NCBI GenBank assembly: GCA_023436025.1
Contig: JAEZKX010000059.1
Span: forward strand, 1 to 15,493
Reading direction: 5' to 3'
DNA: 15,493 bases
Source: Pseudomonadota bacterium
GTDB taxonomy: Bacteria; Pseudomonadota; Gammaproteobacteria; Burkholderiales; Burkholderiaceae_C
Made by a program: the position numbers and the translations under genes. This document shows positions 13,302-15,493 of the stretch, in pieces. Below the pieces are notes generated by a model. It searched no databases. It saw nothing but the letters and a program-made list of their open reading frames with translations, and was not told the origin of the DNA. How positions within the stretch are numbered: the first letter of the stretch is position 1; every line of letters begins with the position of its first letter.

Positions 13302-14864
13302 TCAATGCGCTGCGGCCGCCGCTTCACCCGCCCCGGCGGTGCGCTGCGGCCGCGTCAGCCACACCAGGCCGATCAGTGCCAGGAAGACCAGCGACGACAG
13401 GTGGAAGATGTCGTTGGCGGCCAGGGTGAAGGCCTGCTGGTCGATCAGGCGGTTGATCTGCGCCAGCGCCTGTTCCTGGCTCAGCCCGGCGGCGCGCAGG
13501 CTGGCCAGCGTCTGTTCGGCCACGGCATGGCCGTTGGACATGGCGTCGACCAGCTGCGCATGGTGCAGCGCGGCCCGGCTTTCCCACAGCGTGGTGGCCA
13601 GCGAAGTGCCCATGGCGCCGGCCGTGATGCGCACGAAGTTGGACAGCCCCGACGCCGCGGGCAGCCGCTCGGGGGGCAGGCCCGACAGCGTGATGGTGGT
13701 CAGCGGGATGAAGAAGAAGGCCACCGCGACGCCCTGCACGATGATCGGCATCAGGATGGTCTGGAAGTCGGCCTGGGTGCTGAAGTGCGAGCGCATCCAC
13801 ATCACCAGCGCGAACACAAGGAAGGCGAAGGTGACGTACTTGCGTGGATCGACCTTGGCCACCGTGCGGCCGACGATGGGAGACAGCACCAGGGCCAGCA
13901 GGCCCACCGGCGCCGTCACCAGGCCGGCATCGGTGGCGGTGTAGCCCATGAACTGCTGCAGCCACAGCGGCAGCAGCACGACGTTGCCGAAGAACAGGCC
14001 GTAGGCGGTGGCGGTGGTGACGGTGCCGGTCCAGAAGTTGCGCACCGCGAACAGCCGCAGGTCCACCACCGGATGCGCGTCCGTCAGCTCCCACACCAGG
14101 AAGAAGGCAAAGCCCACCAGCGCGGCCACGGCCAGCGCCACGATCAGCGGCGAGTGGAACCAGTCGTGCTCCTTGCCGAGGTCCATGGTCATCTGCAGGC
14201 AGCCGATCCACAGCACGATCAGCGCCAGGCCGACGCCGTCGATGGGCAGCCGCCGCCGCGGACTCTCGCGCTCGCGGTAGATGCCCCAGGTGGCCGCCGC
14301 CGCGACCAGGCCCACCGGGATGTTGATGTAGAAGATCCAGGACCACGAGATGTTGTCGGTGATCCAGCCACCCAGCAGCGGCCCCAGCACCGGCGCGACC
14401 AGCGTGGTCATGGCCCACATCGCCATCGCCAGGCCGGCCAGCGCGCGCGGATAGCTGGCAAGCAGCAAGGTCTGCGACAGCGGGATCATCGGCCCGGCCA
14501 CGAAGCCCTGCAGCGCGCGGAAGGCGATCAGCATCGCCATGTTGGGCGCCAGCCCGCACAGCCAGGAGGCGATGACGAACAGCACCACGCTGGCGACGAA
14601 CAGGCGCACCTGGCCGAAGCGCTGCGACAGCCAGCCCGTCAGCGGCACGGCAATGGCATTGGCAACGGCGAAGCTGGTGATGACCCAGGTGCCCTGGTTG
14701 GGGCTCACGCCCAGGTCGCCGGCGATGGCCGGCAGCGAGACGTTGGCGATCGAGGTGTCCAGCACGTTCATGAACGTGGCGGCGGACAGGGCGATCGTTC
14801 CCCACAGGCGCGCCGAGCCTTCCAGCGGCGGCGGCGGCAGGGGCGGCGCGGCGGCTTGCGGCAT
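13302..14864 (-). CDS. emrB: DHA2-family MFS multidrug exporter, EmrB type
   Basis: EmrB is the 14-helix inner-membrane proton antiporter that, with EmrA and an outer-membrane channel, expels hydrophobic drugs. This 520-aa protein has a proline-rich cytoplasmic N-terminus, then TM1 with the DHA2 signature LDTSIANVSLPAI (35-47, Asp36). Motif A follows at GWLSQRFGQVRLF (77-89), motif B at AFRALQG (114-120, Arg116), and the antiporter motif C at APVLGPLLGGWITD (157-170). Hydrophobic segments continue to the end, consistent with 14 helices, with a periplasmic loop containing ALHHAQLVDAMSNG near the C-terminus. It begins six bases after the emrA stop, without a strong Shine-Dalgarno, suggesting coupled translation. 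The 256 bp downstream (13046-13301) hold nothing I recognise. The substrate cannot be predicted. Confidence 0.93.
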   Translation of the reverse strand: MPQAAAPPLPPPPLEGSARLWGTIALSAATFMNVLDTSIANVSLPAIAGDLGVSPNQGTWVITSFAVANAIAVPLTGWLSQRFGQVRLFVASVVLFVIASWLCGLAPNMAMLIAFRALQGFVAGPMIPLSQTLLLASYPRALAGLAMAMWAMTTLVAPVLGPLLGGWITDNISWSWIFYINIPVGLVAAAATWGIYRERESPRRRLPIDGVGLALIVLWIGCLQMTMDLGKEHDWFHSPLIVALAVAALVGFAFFLVWELTDAHPVVDLRLFAVRNFWTGTVTTATAYGLFFGNVVLLPLWLQQFMGYTATDAGLVTAPVGLLALVLSPIVGRTVAKVDPRKYVTFAFLVFALVMWMRSHFSTQADFQTILMPIIVQGVAVAFFFIPLTTITLSGLPPERLPAASGLSNFVRITAGAMGTSLATTLWESRAALHHAQLVDAMSNGHAVAEQTLASLRAAGLSQEQALAQINRLIDQQAFTLAANDIFHLSSLVFLALIGLVWLTRPQRTAGAGEAAAAAH

Positions 14865-14870
14865 GCGGGA

Positions 14871-15493
14871 TCAGCGCAGCGTGTGGGAGGCACCGCCCGC
14901 CACCTTGCCTGCCACCGGCGGCGCGGCTGGGCGCTGCGTGGGCACACCCGCGCCGGCATGCAGCGCGATCACGCGCCGCACCTCGGCCTCGGCGCCGTCG
15001 TCGACGGCCTCGAATACCTGGGTCCGGGCGGCCGCGGCGGCGCGCGGTGCATCGGCCAGTGTCTTGCCGTCCTGGCCGGTCACGTCCACCACCGCCTCCA
15101 TCGACAGGCCGACGCGCAGTGGATGCGCGGCCAGCTGCGCGGGGTCGAGCGCGACACGCACCGGCACCCGCTGCACCACCTTGATCCAGTTGCCGGTGGC
15201 GTTCTGCGCCGGCAGCAGCGAGAAGGCGGCGCCGGTGCCCACCCCGAGGCCGGCCACCCTGCCCTTGTATTCGACGCGCTTGCCATAGACGTCGGCGGTC
15301 AGGCGCACCGGCTGGCCCAGGCGGATCTTGCGCAGCTGCACTTCCTTGAAGTTGGCGTCGACCCAGACCTGGTCGAGCGGGATGATGGCCATCAGCGGCG
15401 TGCCGGCGGCGACGCGCTGGCCCAGCGGCACGGTGCGCTTGGCGACGTAGCCGTCCACCGGCGCCGGCAGCGCCGCGCGCTGCCGCGCCAGCC
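14871..15493 (-). CDS. emrA: EmrA-type membrane fusion protein, C-terminal part (runs off the window)
   Basis: This is the last 206 codons of the periplasmic adaptor (HlyD/EmrA family) that links EmrB to the outer-membrane channel. The frame is open to the window edge, where it reads LARQRAALPAPVDGYVAKRT, the second half of the lipoyl-like domain. Next come VPLGQRVAAGTPLMAIIPLD, QVWVDANFKEVQLRKIRLGQ and the beta-barrel part with LTADVYGKRVEYKGRVAGLG. GTGAAFSLLPAQNATGNWIK follows; these blocks are characteristic of EmrA. The C-terminal about 70 residues (ARTQVFEAVDDGAEAEVRRV and an Ala/Pro tail) are less conserved. The N-terminal membrane anchor and coiled coil lie outside. The GTG at 15458 is internal, not the start. 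It is the first gene of the emrAB pair; any regulator would be to the right of the window. Confidence 0.92.
   Translation of the reverse strand, partial: LARQRAALPAPVDGYVAKRTVPLGQRVAAGTPLMAIIPLDQVWVDANFKEVQLRKIRLGQPVRLTADVYGKRVEYKGRVAGLGVGTGAAFSLLPAQNATGNWIKVVQRVPVRVALDPAQLAAHPLRVGLSMEAVVDVTGQDGKTLADAPRAAAAARTQVFEAVDDGAEAEVRRVIALHAGAGVPTQRPAAPPVAGKVAGGASHTLR

Overview
The window reads as chromosome of a high-GC (about two-thirds G+C) betaproteobacterium, most likely order Burkholderiales and plausibly family Comamonadaceae. This is inferred from protein style, codon use and gene order; no marker gene such as 16S rRNA is present. Nearly all of it is housekeeping or envelope biology. I see no rRNA, tRNA, CRISPR array, prophage or intact insertion sequence.

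Layout. (1) 1-366 (-): 5' part of a TPR-repeat protein, divergent from hemE (406-1512, +, uroporphyrinogen decarboxylase). (2) 1513-1870: a 355-bp, clearly lower-GC intergenic region with two DnaA-box sequences and several hairpins, leading into priA (1871-3913, +, replication restart helicase). (3) 3955-7750: rsmI (-), yraN (+), a phosphoheptose-isomerase gene gmhA (+) and a dolP-like BON lipoprotein (+). In enterobacteria this set is the rsmI-lpoA-yraN-diaA-dolP cluster. Here about 1.2 kb lies between yraN and gmhA; it holds a small secreted Ala/Pro/Glu/Val-rich protein on the opposite strand and the frameshifted tail of a LysR-type regulator. (4) 7884-8786 (-): a beta-hydroxyacid dehydrogenase, then a 113-nt repeat-built hairpin. 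(5) 8986-11281 (-): the twitching-motility ATPases pilT and pilU, separated by a heptamer tandem repeat; divergent from them is yggS (11347-12060, +), an arrangement also known from Pseudomonas. (6) 12032-13045 (-): a DUF3617 secreted protein and an 86-aa unknown protein, with an orphan plus-strand intrinsic terminator between them. (7) 13302-15493 (-): an EmrAB-type multidrug efflux pair, with emrA running off the window.

How the genes relate. HemE is in haem synthesis, PriA in fork restart, RsmI in 16S rRNA methylation and GmhA in ADP-heptose supply for LPS. DolP belongs to outer-membrane maintenance. PilT and PilU power type IV pilus retraction, YggS handles PLP homeostasis and EmrAB exports drugs across both membranes. 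gmhA and dolP are translationally coupled (4-bp overlap), emrA and emrB are 6 bp apart, and pilT and pilU probably form one transcript.

I do not see a convincing new multi-gene system. The points most worth checking are the DnaA-box-bearing hemE-priA intergenic region, the orphan terminator with stacked stem-loops at 12660-12750 (possible small RNA), the 8836-8948 repeat hairpin, the heptamer array at the pilT stop codon, and a DiaA-locus isomerase that keeps all the GmhA metal ligands.
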